Assembly (NCBI RefSeq): GCF_900206265.1
Contig: NZ_LT907782.1
Location: 62,001-126,000, forward strand
From: Nitrosomonas ureae
GTDB taxonomy: Bacteria > Pseudomonadota > Gammaproteobacteria > Burkholderiales > Nitrosomonadaceae
Direction: 5' to 3'
Length of the DNA: 64,000 bases
Made by a program: the position numbers and the translations under genes. The notes under the pieces are model-generated. The model saw only the letters and a program-made list of their open reading frames with translations, made no database searches and was not told the DNA's origin. Shown piece after piece: positions 46,345-56,483 of this stretch (position 1 is its first letter; the number at the start of each line of letters is the position of its first letter).

Positions 46345-47073
46345 ATGACTAAATTATTGAAGTATTTCAGTATCAATGTAATGTTTTTATTACTTATGTT
46401 GATTTTTGCCCCGAAATGGATTGCTGCCGGGCCGCTACTGCATACCACGGAAGGTTACGCCTCCGGTCAATTAAGTAGAATAAGCCGTGATAATAATGTA
46501 ACCAGAGCCTATGTTGGGGAAATTTCACTTGGGCATGAAAGTATGACTTTTATCAGTGTTGGAAATCAACCTCCTAATCTGGTTTCCAATCCCTGGCAGT
46601 TTTGTTTTGAAAAGGATCGATACGAGGAGCTTGAGAATCTCATCGGCAATGACGTTGTGCTGGAATTTAAAACACCTAAAAATAATTCACTGTTATCTTG
46701 CGCATCTGTAAACGAGTTAGTGGAAGTTTATCCGGTTATTCAGAATCAACCGCTGGAACAAAAGCATTTTGTTGGTAACATTTATACTATGGACCGGGAG
46801 ATTTCCCACGGTGTTGAGTTCGGAAGAATAACAAATTTGATTAAAAACAAGGGTACCAATAGAAGTTACTTCATGACGATACAAGTAGGTACTGGCGGGA
46901 GTAAATTTCGTCATTTCGTCATAGATGATCATGATTTATATGATTTCGCAATTACCGCTTTAAAGAATGCTGTCATTGTTAAAGTGCACTATAGCGATCG
47001 GCTTGCTTTTTTCACTAATTTTTATGGATTTGGATCCAGATCGGTTGTTTCAGAAATTGAGGCTGTTGATTAG
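46345..47073 (+). CDS. Secreted protein of unknown function with a duplicated domain
   Basis: About 242 residues with a signal peptide (FSINVMFLLLMLIFAPKWIAAG). Two similar halves follow: the first has YASGQLSRISRD and IGNDVVLEFKTPKNN, the second has EFGRITNLIKNKG and LKNAVIVKVHYSDRL, each ending in a segment with NELVEVYP or SEIEAVD. I recognise no family. The frame opens at 46306, but ATG 46345 places the signal peptide correctly. Confidence 0.6.
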   Translation: MTKLLKYFSINVMFLLLMLIFAPKWIAAGPLLHTTEGYASGQLSRISRDNNVTRAYVGEISLGHESMTFISVGNQPPNLVSNPWQFCFEKDRYEELENLIGNDVVLEFKTPKNNSLLSCASVNELVEVYPVIQNQPLEQKHFVGNIYTMDREISHGVEFGRITNLIKNKGTNRSYFMTIQVGTGGSKFRHFVIDDHDLYDFAITALKNAVIVKVHYSDRLAFFTNFYGFGSRSVVSEIEAVD

Positions 47074-47661
47074 ATTTCAAATAATAAAGTAATTTTAAGA
47101 TCGTGCGCTTGGAGTGGATAATTCTTAACATGCTCTGAATATTAAGATAATTGCGGATTCCATCTGTTGGTAAAGTAAACTGGATCAATTTGGATGCTAT
47201 TTTAGATATAACAAAAATAAGGGTGTCGTTGGCGATTTTATCAAATGCGACACATTTCTCGGCAAGATTTCAGGTAAGCACACAACCCTTTGTTCTTTAT
47301 CAAAAGATATATCTGAATTGTTACAAGCATAACCGCATGGATGGTATTTGCAACCAAGCATGATTAAGGTCTCGGCTCTCAAATGTAGTGATTTTGTCTT
47401 TTAATAACAACGATTACTTTATACTTTTATTTATTGAATTTGTAATCTTGTATATGATGATGAGAAAGTTTGGAGCTAATTTAATTTAGTAATTGATTTT
47501 TATATGTTAGATTTGAAGTTTAAATTTTCTTGCTTAAGGTAAATTAAGTAAATGGGGGCGTGAATCTAGGTGACTTTGTTTTGACAATAACAGACACGAT
47601 TGGGAAATTCGATCCGCAGTAATTGATAGCTGAAATTTCATATCATTAGGTAGAGAAAACT
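47074..47661 (+). other. Intergenic region before the diguanylate cyclase
   Basis: 588 bp without a convincing gene; short ORFs on both strands have no domain or leader. AT content rises towards the cyclase start, where the promoter presumably lies. Confidence 0.45.
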
Positions 47662-49326
47662 ATGAACACAACAGAACACAGAGAATTCCGGGAAAGAATG
47701 CGCTTGTTATTAGCATTATTTGCACACGAGCTTCCGGATAGAATGGATGAAATTGAAGTCCTCTGGGATAAATTACAAATCGAATGGGATATCAAAGTGC
47801 TTCAAGAGCTGCATCGTTCTGTGCATAATTTAGTCAGCAATGGCAAAACTTTTGGCTATCCCGAGTTGAGTATAGAAGCGAGGGCATTGGAGCAAGTTCT
47901 CAAGAGCTTGATGCAGAAAGATATACCAGCCGATGCTTTGCAAGCCTCACGAATTTTGCAGCAGATTCTTGAATTGAAAAAAATTGCGACTGAAAAAGAA
48001 TCCATATTAACCATCGAAGTTATTTCAAAGGTTGCGGATGAACATGTGCTTGTTCCGGAAATTCCTGCATCTAATCTGATTTTTGTGGTGGAAGATGATG
48101 TCGAGGCAGCGCAAGAACTTGCTTTGCAGTTACGTTATTATGGTTATGAAGTAGAAGTTTATAATCATCTCGATAAGTTCCGTGCCGCTGTTGAACAAAG
48201 CCCTCATGCGATTATCCTGATGGATATTGAGTTTCCCGAGAATGAAATGGGCGGGATTCAAATCATGGAGCAAATTCAGAAAGGGCGCACTCAACCCGTT
48301 CGAGTGATATTTATTTCAGCTCATGATGATATGGCGTACCGGCTAGGCGCAGTACGCGCCGGCAGTGTCGCATATTTCACAAAACCCATTAACTCCAATG
48401 AATTAATTGATCAACTGGATTTGATCACCGCATCGCAAATTCAGGAACCGTTTCGCGTATTAATTGTGGATGATAGCCCAACGCTGCTTGCTTACCATGC
48501 GGCTATATTGGAGCAAGCTGAAATGCATGTAAAAACGGTATCCGAGCCAATGCAGTTATTGGAAAAGCTGAATGATTTTAATCCAGATATTATTTTGATG
48601 GATTTGTATATGCCAGGATGCAATGGGTTGGAATTGGCAAGAATTATCCGGCAGATCGATGGTTTTCTGAGCACGCCTATCGTCTATCTTTCTTCTGAGA
48701 ACGATTTCAATACGCAACCGGAAGCTATGAGTTTAAGTGGGGATGACTTTTTGGTTAAGCCCATCGATCCTGCCTATTTAATTTCAGCCGTAACAACTCG
48801 CGTAACTCGATCGCGGTTTTTAAGGTCTCTAATGATCCATGACGGATTGACCGGCTTATTGAACCATACCGCTATTAAGGAAGAATTGGCACGTGAAGTA
48901 ATACGTTCCAGTCGACTGAAAACTTCATTATCGTTTGCGATGGTGGATATTGATTTCTTTAAGAAAATCAATGACACTTATGGCCATGCAGCGGGAGATC
49001 GGGTAATCAAAAGCTTGGCGCGATTGTTGAAGCAACGCTTGCGAGAAACGGATATTGTCGGGCGTTACGGCGGCGAAGAGTTTGCAATTATTATGAATGA
49101 TACTGATGCAACTTCGGCGGCAAAAGTGATTGACGAGATACGGAATGTTTTTTCACGGCTATTGCATTTAAGTCATGATGAAGAATTTTCGGTAAATTTT
49201 AGTTGCGGGATAGCGGATCTTGCGCATTTTCCCGACGCTGCAAGCTTGAGCGAAGCAGCCGATGCTGCGCTTTATCAAGCAAAACAAAGAGGGCGGAACA
49301 AAGTCATTGTCAATAAAAATGATTAA
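47662..49326 (+). CDS. Diguanylate cyclase with Hpt-like domain and two receivers
   Basis: The 554-residue protein contains an N-terminal Hpt-like helical domain (LHRSVHNLVSNGKTFGY, His in the phosphoacceptor position), a first receiver (about 140-260, LIFVVEDDVE, ILMDIEFPEN), a second receiver (about 266-385, VLIVDDSPT, ILMDLYMPGCNG) and a C-terminal GGDEF domain (about 395-550). The active site is RYGGEEF near residue 468, and an inhibitory I-site RETD lies just upstream, so the enzyme should make cyclic di-GMP and be product-inhibited. It resembles PleD in having two receivers. Confidence 0.9.
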   Translation: MNTTEHREFRERMRLLLALFAHELPDRMDEIEVLWDKLQIEWDIKVLQELHRSVHNLVSNGKTFGYPELSIEARALEQVLKSLMQKDIPADALQASRILQQILELKKIATEKESILTIEVISKVADEHVLVPEIPASNLIFVVEDDVEAAQELALQLRYYGYEVEVYNHLDKFRAAVEQSPHAIILMDIEFPENEMGGIQIMEQIQKGRTQPVRVIFISAHDDMAYRLGAVRAGSVAYFTKPINSNELIDQLDLITASQIQEPFRVLIVDDSPTLLAYHAAILEQAEMHVKTVSEPMQLLEKLNDFNPDIILMDLYMPGCNGLELARIIRQIDGFLSTPIVYLSSENDFNTQPEAMSLSGDDFLVKPIDPAYLISAVTTRVTRSRFLRSLMIHDGLTGLLNHTAIKEELAREVIRSSRLKTSLSFAMVDIDFFKKINDTYGHAAGDRVIKSLARLLKQRLRETDIVGRYGGEEFAIIMNDTDATSAAKVIDEIRNVFSRLLHLSHDEEFSVNFSCGIADLAHFPDAASLSEAADAALYQAKQRGRNKVIVNKND

Positions 49327-49370
49327 AATGTGTATTGGTGCTAAGTCTAATTTTGCATGAGCTCCTGAAG

Positions 49371-50366
49371 TCAAAGGTCATCGCTGCGTGTGCGTAGGTG
49401 ACGAGGAGGGTGAACATCTGCATCAACGGCGAAGTGAGTTTTGCTGAAAGCAGCGCGTAATTGTGGATTGGGATCAATGGTTCTAAGCGCCTCGATTATG
49501 GCTACACGTGGTGCTAAACCAGCGAAATTGGCCACCTGGATCGCCAAACCGGGACGCGCATTGAGTTCGATAATCATGGGGCCTTGATCCCTGTCCAATA
49601 CCAGATCAGCACCCAAATATCCCAAGCCGGTCATTTCATAACAAGCAGCGGCAAGCTGCAATAGTTTATCCCAATGAGGAACAGTTAATTCTGAAAATGT
49701 CTTGCGGGTATCGGGGTGATACGAAATGGTATCACCATATTGCACGGCATGCAGCGCTTTGCCTGAACCTATATCGATCCCGACACCCACGGCACCCTGA
49801 TGCAAATTGGCTTTGCCATCCGAGACATGTGTTGTCAGCCGTAGCATTGCCATGATGGGGTAACCCCGAAATACAATAATACGAATATCCGGAATACCCT
49901 CGTAACTATAGTCGGAGAAAACCGGATCCAACTGTATCAATGATTCAATCATGACGGTATCGGGCTTGCCACCCAGGCTATGTAAGCCGCTCAGAATATT
50001 TGATACATGTCTTTCAATATCCACTAACTGAATCGAATCACCACTGGGTTTAAAATAGAGATTATGATCGTGTTCGGTAATGACCAAAATACCTTTGCCG
50101 CCACTTCCTTTAACGGGTTTTATAACAAACTGATCATGTGGGCGTAGTAATTCTTTCAGTAGTTTGACATCATGCTGATATTGAACGGTACCGAGTAGTT
50201 TTGGCACTGTAATGCCGGATTTTTGCGCTAACAGCTTGGTCTTAAGCTTATCGTCAACGAGTGGATATAAATGGCGGGGATTATAGCGGGAGATCAAACC
50301 GAAGTTTCTTTGATTCATCCCGATAATGCCCAAGCTTCTGAGTTTTCTAGCGCTTGCCAGAAACAT
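49371..50366 (-). CDS. RimK-like ATP-grasp protein (alpha-L-glutamate ligase-like)
   Basis: A 331-residue ATP-grasp enzyme: GITVPKLLGTV, the nucleotide loop FVIKPVKGSGGKGILV, and metal ligands in IIELNARPGLAIQVANFAG. It is the last of three minus-strand genes that overlap (50347-51897 by 20 bp, and 51897-52661 by 1 bp). The same trio recurs in proteobacteria, and a role in modifying a peptide or protein with amino acids is inferred from ATP-grasp chemistry. Confidence 0.85.
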   Translation of the reverse strand: MFLASARKLRSLGIIGMNQRNFGLISRYNPRHLYPLVDDKLKTKLLAQKSGITVPKLLGTVQYQHDVKLLKELLRPHDQFVIKPVKGSGGKGILVITEHDHNLYFKPSGDSIQLVDIERHVSNILSGLHSLGGKPDTVMIESLIQLDPVFSDYSYEGIPDIRIIVFRGYPIMAMLRLTTHVSDGKANLHQGAVGVGIDIGSGKALHAVQYGDTISYHPDTRKTFSELTVPHWDKLLQLAAACYEMTGLGYLGADLVLDRDQGPMIIELNARPGLAIQVANFAGLAPRVAIIEALRTIDPNPQLRAAFSKTHFAVDADVHPPRHLRTRSDDL

Positions 50367-51897
50367 TGCGTCTTTCCAATGAATGAAAACGATACAATTC
50401 GGATAAACGATAACCGGTATATTGTCCCAGAACCAGGATGAGAGCCAAATTAACCAGCATCAATTCGGGAAAGTTAAAAGACAGATATTCAACGGTCCGG
50501 TTGGTCATAAATAAATAGGCAATCACCGCTGTCAACAAGCTTCCGCTTCCCTGGATAAATACTTCCCGGGGACCATCTTCCTCCCATAACACCGACATAC
50601 GTTCAATGGTCCATGACAAAATGATCATCGGGAAGAAAGTGACTGTCATAGCCTGATCAAGTCCGAGTTTGTTGCTGATAATGCTGATACTGGCGATGAT
50701 TGCGATCACTACAATGATTACAGCTGAAATGCGCGCAACAAACAGAAGATTTAGGCGCGATAAATAAGATCTTATCAGTAATCCAATTCCAACAACTGTC
50801 AGAAAAATGATGATTCCAGTCAGCAAGGTTGTCTGTATCAATGCTAATGCGATCAGGATGGGCATAAAGGTGCCGGAAGTTCTTATACCTATCAGTAAGC
50901 GCATGATAACGACGATTAAAGCGCCAATGGGTAATAATAAAATCATTTTGAACGCATTTTGCTGTTCAATGGGCAGACTGTAGATGGAGAAATCCACCAA
51001 GCCGGCTTGCTTGTTCATGCCGTCCCTAACCACCAGATTGCGGGTTGAGTGAACATTCTTAATAATTGCGAAAGATATTTGTGAATTCTTGCCACCCACT
51101 ACATCAAGCAAAGATTGATCACCACGTTGCCAGATCAGAAAATTTTCCGGCTTTCCATGAACTCCGGAATTCTGATTAAATAAGAGCCATTGCCCCCCAA
51201 TATAAACTTCCACAAAGTTGATCAGCGATTGCCTGCGTCGGCCATCTTCCAGATATAACCCTCGAACGATGCGTGCGCTGATACCTTCCATTGCCAAGAG
51301 ATTGATAATCAAATGCGTCTTATAGTCTTCAGTGGATTTCTCATTTAATAGCAGGCTTTGATTCTGGCTGGGCGTTTTGGAGTTTAATGTAGTAATCAAT
51401 TCACGAGTGAAAATTTCAGTATTGGCAGATTTGCCATGCACTTGTTCCAACAGGGTGATTGCCGCTGTTTTGATCACTTCATCAAATTCAGGTTTTTCAG
51501 GTTCTAGTGGAAGATCGTCTGTTATTTGGGCAGCTACAATTTGCTCGGTTTCATACAGGCTGAGTCGGTAATAAGCTGTTTGCGCGCCGTTTGCGGTTCT
51601 TTTGCTCCATTCGGCACGGCGTCCAGTAGGTGAAATGACTTCACTAAAACCGTAATCAGGGGAAGCGAAATCTTCTTTCATAAAAACAATATCCGGGGTC
51701 TGCGGAGGCAATGCAAAAGATACAACCACAGGGTCGCCTCGCGCGACAAAATTTATCCGGGCTTCAATAGTCCAGACTGATTTCTTGTCATCCGGTAACA
51801 AGGGAAATCCTAAAGCAAAGTGTTTGTATAAAATCAGACCAATTCCAAATCCCATGATCAGGATAACCAGAATATAGAGTCTTAGTCTTGCATGCAT
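50347..51897 (-). CDS. Inactive-transglutaminase-like domain fused to seven membrane helices
   Basis: The 516-residue inner-membrane protein has an N-terminal anchor (about 5-25), a periplasmic transglutaminase-like domain (about 30-310, ISARIVRGLYLEDGRRR and LVDFSIYSLPIEQQ) and a C-terminal block of about seven helices (310-500). The catalytic Cys of true transglutaminases is not evident, matching the described inactive transglutaminase/7TM fusion family. It is the middle gene of the three-gene operon and likely forms a membrane platform for the other two. Confidence 0.82.
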   Translation of the reverse strand: MHARLRLYILVILIMGFGIGLILYKHFALGFPLLPDDKKSVWTIEARINFVARGDPVVVSFALPPQTPDIVFMKEDFASPDYGFSEVISPTGRRAEWSKRTANGAQTAYYRLSLYETEQIVAAQITDDLPLEPEKPEFDEVIKTAAITLLEQVHGKSANTEIFTRELITTLNSKTPSQNQSLLLNEKSTEDYKTHLIINLLAMEGISARIVRGLYLEDGRRRQSLINFVEVYIGGQWLLFNQNSGVHGKPENFLIWQRGDQSLLDVVGGKNSQISFAIIKNVHSTRNLVVRDGMNKQAGLVDFSIYSLPIEQQNAFKMILLLPIGALIVVIMRLLIGIRTSGTFMPILIALALIQTTLLTGIIIFLTVVGIGLLIRSYLSRLNLLFVARISAVIIVVIAIIASISIISNKLGLDQAMTVTFFPMIILSWTIERMSVLWEEDGPREVFIQGSGSLLTAVIAYLFMTNRTVEYLSFNFPELMLVNLALILVLGQYTGYRLSELYRFHSLERRNVSGKR

Positions 51898-52661
51898 TAT
51901 TTGATCTCGCTCGCTGTATCCGAATTTTCTATTTTGGGAGTCGCAACGTTTTTCTTGCTGACATCGACGATAGCCAGATCCTGCAGTAAATTGCGCCCGA
52001 TCAGTACTTGATGTTTGAAGCGGCTACGATCTTCCAGCGTGAAATTGATCTGCTCATCGATATCGGCAAGCATTACACGAATTCTGACCACCGGACGGCG
52101 ATGGGACTCCCTACCACCGCGCCCTTTAATACGTACGTACCGCCGTAGCCGCCGGGTCAGTTCCAGTTTATCTCCAGTTAATGGATGAATTAAACTGAAT
52201 TTAACAAAAGGTTTCCCATCTCTTTCAAACTCGATAATATCAAGCGCGTTCAACGATGAAGTTTGGGCGCCGGTGTCGATTCTCGCACTAAATTCCATAC
52301 CGGGGGGATCAAGAAAAGCATTCTCTATACCGCCCAATAATGTTTTAGTTTTAGTCTCGACGATCTCCGGTGGCTCTTTTACGGGTGCTACATCAAGGTT
52401 TGAATCGCAAGCACACGTTTTTTCCGTTGAGTTCTTCATTGTATCGGGAAGATCTTTGGAATCATTTTTTTCTAACAATTTTTTTTGTTCGGTCATCTCG
52501 GCAAACAGAGTAACTAGCTCTGATTCTCTAGCACTAATCATAGCTTCACGTTCTGTCAGCTGATTCTCACGTGTGTTGCAGGCTAATAAAACGAATACTG
52601 CAAGCATTAACAGTAAATAACGACAACAAGTTTTTGCGTAAGACCGATGAGCAATTCTCAT
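51897..52661 (-). CDS. Retropepsin-like aspartic protease lipoprotein (ATP-dependent zinc protease family)
   Basis: The 254-residue lipoprotein has a lipobox ending LLAC (Cys28), a coiled-coil linker (about 35-70) and a retropepsin-like fold with Asp129-Thr-Gly in ARIDTGAQTSSLNA and the hydrophobic VLIGRNLLQDLAIVD near the end. Databases often name the family ATP-dependent zinc protease, but the visible motif is that of an aspartic protease. It is the first gene of the trio. Confidence 0.85.
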   Translation of the reverse strand: MRIAHRSYAKTCCRYLLLMLAVFVLLACNTRENQLTEREAMISARESELVTLFAEMTEQKKLLEKNDSKDLPDTMKNSTEKTCACDSNLDVAPVKEPPEIVETKTKTLLGGIENAFLDPPGMEFSARIDTGAQTSSLNALDIIEFERDGKPFVKFSLIHPLTGDKLELTRRLRRYVRIKGRGGRESHRRPVVRIRVMLADIDEQINFTLEDRSRFKHQVLIGRNLLQDLAIVDVSKKNVATPKIENSDTASEIK

Positions 52662-52712
52662 AACTTTCTTATTCTTAATTATTCATTTATAGCTTTGCAC
52701 TATCAAATAGTG

Positions 52713-53117
52713 TCAGGGATTGCTTAACTGAATGGATAGTGTTTGATTTTTATAAGTACAAGCGTATCGATGGATTTCCAGACAATGTGATGTGACGGTG
52801 AATTGATAAGTACCTGGGGGTTCGTTTTTAGTATTAAATTTGAATTTAAAATGACCTTTATGATTGCTGGGATAGGATTGATCCACTACTGGCGACCCAT
52901 CAGAACGGATCAATTTAAAATTAAGTAAGACATCGGGCGCAGGCTGTGCATTGTATTCTACCCATCCGTGTAGAGCCACGGGGTTGCCAACAGTATAGTG
53001 GGTTTTAGGGTCGATCAAGATAGGTTTTGAAATATGCGTCGCAAACGAATTTTTTGTACCGCTGCATATAATAAGCAGGGTGATAAATGAAAGGAGATAA
53101 TTTTTTTTAGCGGTCAT
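52713..53117 (-). CDS. Secreted beta-sandwich-like protein of unknown function
   Basis: About 134 residues with a signal peptide (NYLLSFITLLIICSGT). The mature part looks like an Ig-like or bacterial surface-adhesin fold (GNPVALHGWVEYNAQPAP, LIRSDGSPVVDQSYP, EPPGTYQFTVTSHC). Two Cys near the end may pair (SHCLEIHRYACTYK). The upstream-open frame overlaps lpdA, so I chose ATG 53117. No family name is claimed. Confidence 0.6.
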   Translation of the reverse strand: MTAKKNYLLSFITLLIICSGTKNSFATHISKPILIDPKTHYTVGNPVALHGWVEYNAQPAPDVLLNFKLIRSDGSPVVDQSYPSNHKGHFKFKFNTKNEPPGTYQFTVTSHCLEIHRYACTYKNQTLSIQLSNP

Positions 53118-53184
53118 TATAGAAATTAAAATAGTGATGAAGAATGCCCTGTTGACAAAATAACCCGTTGGTTTATTGATAGAG

Positions 53185-54942
53185 TCATTTCTTAGGTACA
53201 AAAAGATCAGTGATGGTTCCTTCTGCCATTTCAGCAGCAAATAAAACTGTTTCTGAGAGCGTGGGATGCGGGTGGATTGTCAAACTGATATCTTGCATGT
53301 CAGCACTCATTTCCAATGCCAGTACGGTTTCAGCAATCAGCTCACCGGCATTGATGCCTGTAATGCCGGCGCCGAGGATGCGGCGTGTATTTTTATCCAA
53401 GAGCAATTGTGTCAATCCTTCTTCACGTGCCGTCGAGATTGCTCTGCCACTTGCGGCCCAAGGGAAACTGGTTTTCTCGTAATCAATGCCCAGTTGAATG
53501 GCTTCCTTCTCGGTCAGCCCCATCCACGCAATCTCAGGATCAGTATACGCCACTGAAGGAATGGTGCGAGCATCAAAGATAGCCTTATCTCCAGCAATTA
53601 TCTCGGCTGCCAGTTTGCCTTCATAGGTCGCTTTATGAGCTAGCATCGGTTCACTGGCAATATCCCCGATTGCCAGGATATGCGGAAGATTGGTGCGCAT
53701 GTGTTGATCCACGGTAATGAAACCGCGTGCATTGATTTTGATGCCAATTTTCTCAGCATCGATCTCCCGCCCGTTGGGGCGGCGTCCGACCGCCATTAGA
53801 ATGCGATCATAAGTTTGAGGTTCCGGAGCATGCTTACCCTCAAAAGTTACAGTCAATCCGGTTCCCCCGGTTTCAATCCGGGTCACTTTGGTTTCAAGGT
53901 AAATCGCTTCGTAGCGTTTCTTGATGCGGCGGTACAATGGCTTCACCAGATCGGTATCAGCGCCAGGAATCAATTGATTCATCCATTCCACTACACTGAT
54001 TCTGCTTCCCAACGCGTCATAGACTGTCGCCATTTCCAGGCCGATAATGCCGCCACCGATAATCAGCATGCGTTGAGGTATATCGCTCAGTTGAAGAGCA
54101 TCGGTGGAATCCATCAGACGTGGGTCATCATAAGGAAAACCGGGAATACGGGTCACGCTGGAACCTGCCGCAATAATGCAGTTGTCAAATGATACCGTTT
54201 TTACACCTTCACTGGTTTCAACTTGTATTAGATGCGGTGTGGCAAATTTTCCGATGCCGTGAATGATTGTCACCTTGCGTTGCTTAGCCAGTGCTTTCAG
54301 GCCTTTGGTCAGCTTGTTAATCACCGACTCCTTCCAGGTACGCAGCTTGTTAATATCGACTTGAGGCTTACCAAATACGATCCCCTGTGCTTGCGCTTCT
54401 TCCGCTTCAGTAATGATTTTAGCGGTATGTAGCAGAGCTTTGGATGGAATACAGCCAACATTTAAACATACCCCGCCGAGGGTGGTATGACGTTCGATCA
54501 AAACCACTTTTTTTCCTAAATCAGCGGCACGGAAAGCGGCTGTATACCCTCCAGGACCAGCACCAAGCACCACTACTTCAGCGTGGATATCGCTTGGTGA
54601 TCTGGATTGGGTTGATGATGTTGCAGAAGCCGGGGTCGTAATCGGCATTTCCCGGTTGATTCCGGTTTCTTTTTTTTGATTCTCTGCGTCTTCGGATTGC
54701 TCGGTTGCCGTCAAGGTGAGGATAACTGAACCTTCGGATACTTTGTCGCCAACTTGGACTTTGATTTCCTTAATCACCCCGGCGTGGGGTGAAGGTACTT
54801 CCATTGAAGCCTTATCCGTTTCCAGCGTAATGAGAGAAGTCTCCTTCTCAACGGATGCACCAGGTGCAACGAGCACTTCAATAACCGGAACATCCTTAAA
54901 GTCACCGATATCAGGAATTTTTATTTCAACAATTCGCGTCAT
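53185..54942 (-). CDS. lpdA: Dihydrolipoyl dehydrogenase with N-terminal lipoyl domain
   Basis: The 585-residue E3 subunit of a 2-oxo acid dehydrogenase complex. Residues 1-80 form a lipoyl domain with the modified Lys44 in TLETDKASMEV. A flexible Ser/Thr/Pro linker (about 82-118) leads to the flavoprotein. FAD binding starts at VVLGAGPGGYTAA, the redox disulfide is Cys159/Cys164 in GGVCLNVGCIPSKALL, and the His-Glu pair is in HPHPTLSETV. Such lipoyl-LpdA fusions belong to pyruvate dehydrogenase complexes of betaproteobacteria. The E1 and E2 genes are not next to it here. Confidence 0.94.
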   Translation of the reverse strand: MTRIVEIKIPDIGDFKDVPVIEVLVAPGASVEKETSLITLETDKASMEVPSPHAGVIKEIKVQVGDKVSEGSVILTLTATEQSEDAENQKKETGINREMPITTPASATSSTQSRSPSDIHAEVVVLGAGPGGYTAAFRAADLGKKVVLIERHTTLGGVCLNVGCIPSKALLHTAKIITEAEEAQAQGIVFGKPQVDINKLRTWKESVINKLTKGLKALAKQRKVTIIHGIGKFATPHLIQVETSEGVKTVSFDNCIIAAGSSVTRIPGFPYDDPRLMDSTDALQLSDIPQRMLIIGGGIIGLEMATVYDALGSRISVVEWMNQLIPGADTDLVKPLYRRIKKRYEAIYLETKVTRIETGGTGLTVTFEGKHAPEPQTYDRILMAVGRRPNGREIDAEKIGIKINARGFITVDQHMRTNLPHILAIGDIASEPMLAHKATYEGKLAAEIIAGDKAIFDARTIPSVAYTDPEIAWMGLTEKEAIQLGIDYEKTSFPWAASGRAISTAREEGLTQLLLDKNTRRILGAGITGINAGELIAETVLALEMSADMQDISLTIHPHPTLSETVLFAAEMAEGTITDLFVPKK

Positions 54943-54963
54943 AACAACCTTTTATTGATGAAT

Positions 54964-56229
54964 TTACTGCCTTATCTGGCCGTCACCCAACACTATAAAT
55001 TTCTGACAGGTCAATCCTTCCAGGCCGACCGGGCCGCGTGCATGAATTTTGTCGGTGGAAATGCCAATCTCCGCACCCAGGCCGTATTCAAATCCGTCCG
55101 CGAAACGCGGGGTAGTGTTGACCATCACCGAGCTGGAATCGACTTCACGCAGAAAGCGGCGTGCCCGCGTATAGTTTTCGGTAACAATCGCATCGGTATG
55201 CTGCGAGCCATACTGTGTAATGTGATCAATCGCTTGATCCAATCCCGCCACAATGCGTATGCTCAGTATCGGTGCCAGATATTCCTCATACCAATCCTGC
55301 TCAGTCGCTGTTTTCATTTGTGGAATAATGTCGCATGCTGTTTCATCGCCGCGTAGTTCAACACCTTTATCGATATAAATTTTGGTCAGCACGGGCAATA
55401 TTCTCGGTGCAATCTCTGCGTGGATCAGTAGCGTTTCCATCGTGTTGCAAGTGCCGTAACGTTGGGTTTTTGCGTTATCCGCTATGCGCACCGCTTTGTC
55501 AAAGTCCGCTTCATCGTCTATATACACGTGACAAACACCATCCAGATGTTTAATCACCGGGACGCGCGCTTCTTTTGTAATGCGTTCGATCAGGCCTTTG
55601 CCGCCACGAGGCACAATCACATCAACAAAATTTTCCATGGTGATCAGTTCGCCAACAACTGCGCGATCGATGGTTTCAATCACTTGTACTGCTGTTTCCG
55701 GCAATCCGGCAAGGCGCAATCCTTCTTTTACACACGCAGCAATTGCCTGATTACTATTAATGGCTTCCGAGCCGCCACGCAGAATTGCCGCATTACCCGC
55801 TTTTAAGCACAAGCCTGCAGCGTCAGCCGTCACGTTCGGGCGTGCTTCATAAATAATGCCGATTACTCCCAGAGGCACGCGCATTTTCCCCACCTGAATA
55901 CCCGATGGACGGTAATTCAATCCACTGATCTCTCCTACCGGATCAGCCAACGCAGCTATCTGCATTAAACCCTCCGCCATTGTGGCCACGCCCTTGGCCG
56001 ACAAAGCCAGGCGGTCGATCATTGAGGCTTCAAGGCCTTTCGCGCGCGCATTTTCCAGATCTTTGGCATTGGCCGTTAATAGTAATGATTCATCACGTCG
56101 GAGGGCATTGGCCATGGCGATTAATGCTTGATTTTTAGTTGCAGTATCGGCCTTCGCAATCAAGCGAGAAGCTGTTCGTGCCTCATGGCCGATGAAATAC
56201 ATATAACTTTTGATGTCTGTGGTGTCCAT
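54964..56229 (-). CDS. proA: Gamma-glutamyl phosphate reductase
   Basis: The 421-residue NADPH-dependent enzyme makes glutamate semialdehyde in proline synthesis. It has the family blocks [30 protein letters not shown] and the catalytic Cys261 in [12 protein letters not shown], with [12 protein letters not shown] near the end. The length is normal. It is followed 21 bp downstream by lpdA on the same strand. proB is not in the window. Confidence 0.95.
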   Translation of the reverse strand: MDTTDIKSYMYFIGHEARTASRLIAKADTATKNQALIAMANALRRDESLLLTANAKDLENARAKGLEASMIDRLALSAKGVATMAEGLMQIAALADPVGEISGLNYRPSGIQVGKMRVPLGVIGIIYEARPNVTADAAGLCLKAGNAAILRGGSEAINSNQAIAACVKEGLRLAGLPETAVQVIETIDRAVVGELITMENFVDVIVPRGGKGLIERITKEARVPVIKHLDGVCHVYIDDEADFDKAVRIADNAKTQRYGTCNTMETLLIHAEIAPRILPVLTKIYIDKGVELRGDETACDIIPQMKTATEQDWYEEYLAPILSIRIVAGLDQAIDHITQYGSQHTDAIVTENYTRARRFLREVDSSSVMVNTTPRFADGFEYGLGAEIGISTDKIHARGPVGLEGLTCQKFIVLGDGQIRQ

Positions 56230-56483
56230 GGATTAAATTTTAATCAAAATATGAATCTGCAAATAACTTGAAATTATAGTACAAGATAAGGCTTCTATTA
56301 TAAGCCGCCACAGATGTAATCGGTTGCAAAACTATTTATTATTCAATCCTCACAGGCAAAATGTACGAGAAATGGCTTCGATTAGTTGCTTTTTTTGTTA
56401 ATTTATTTTTTAACATCGTAGCGTAGTCTGAGAGCTGGACAAAACAACTCATATGTCGCCTGGTACAGTGGATAGAGGTATTT

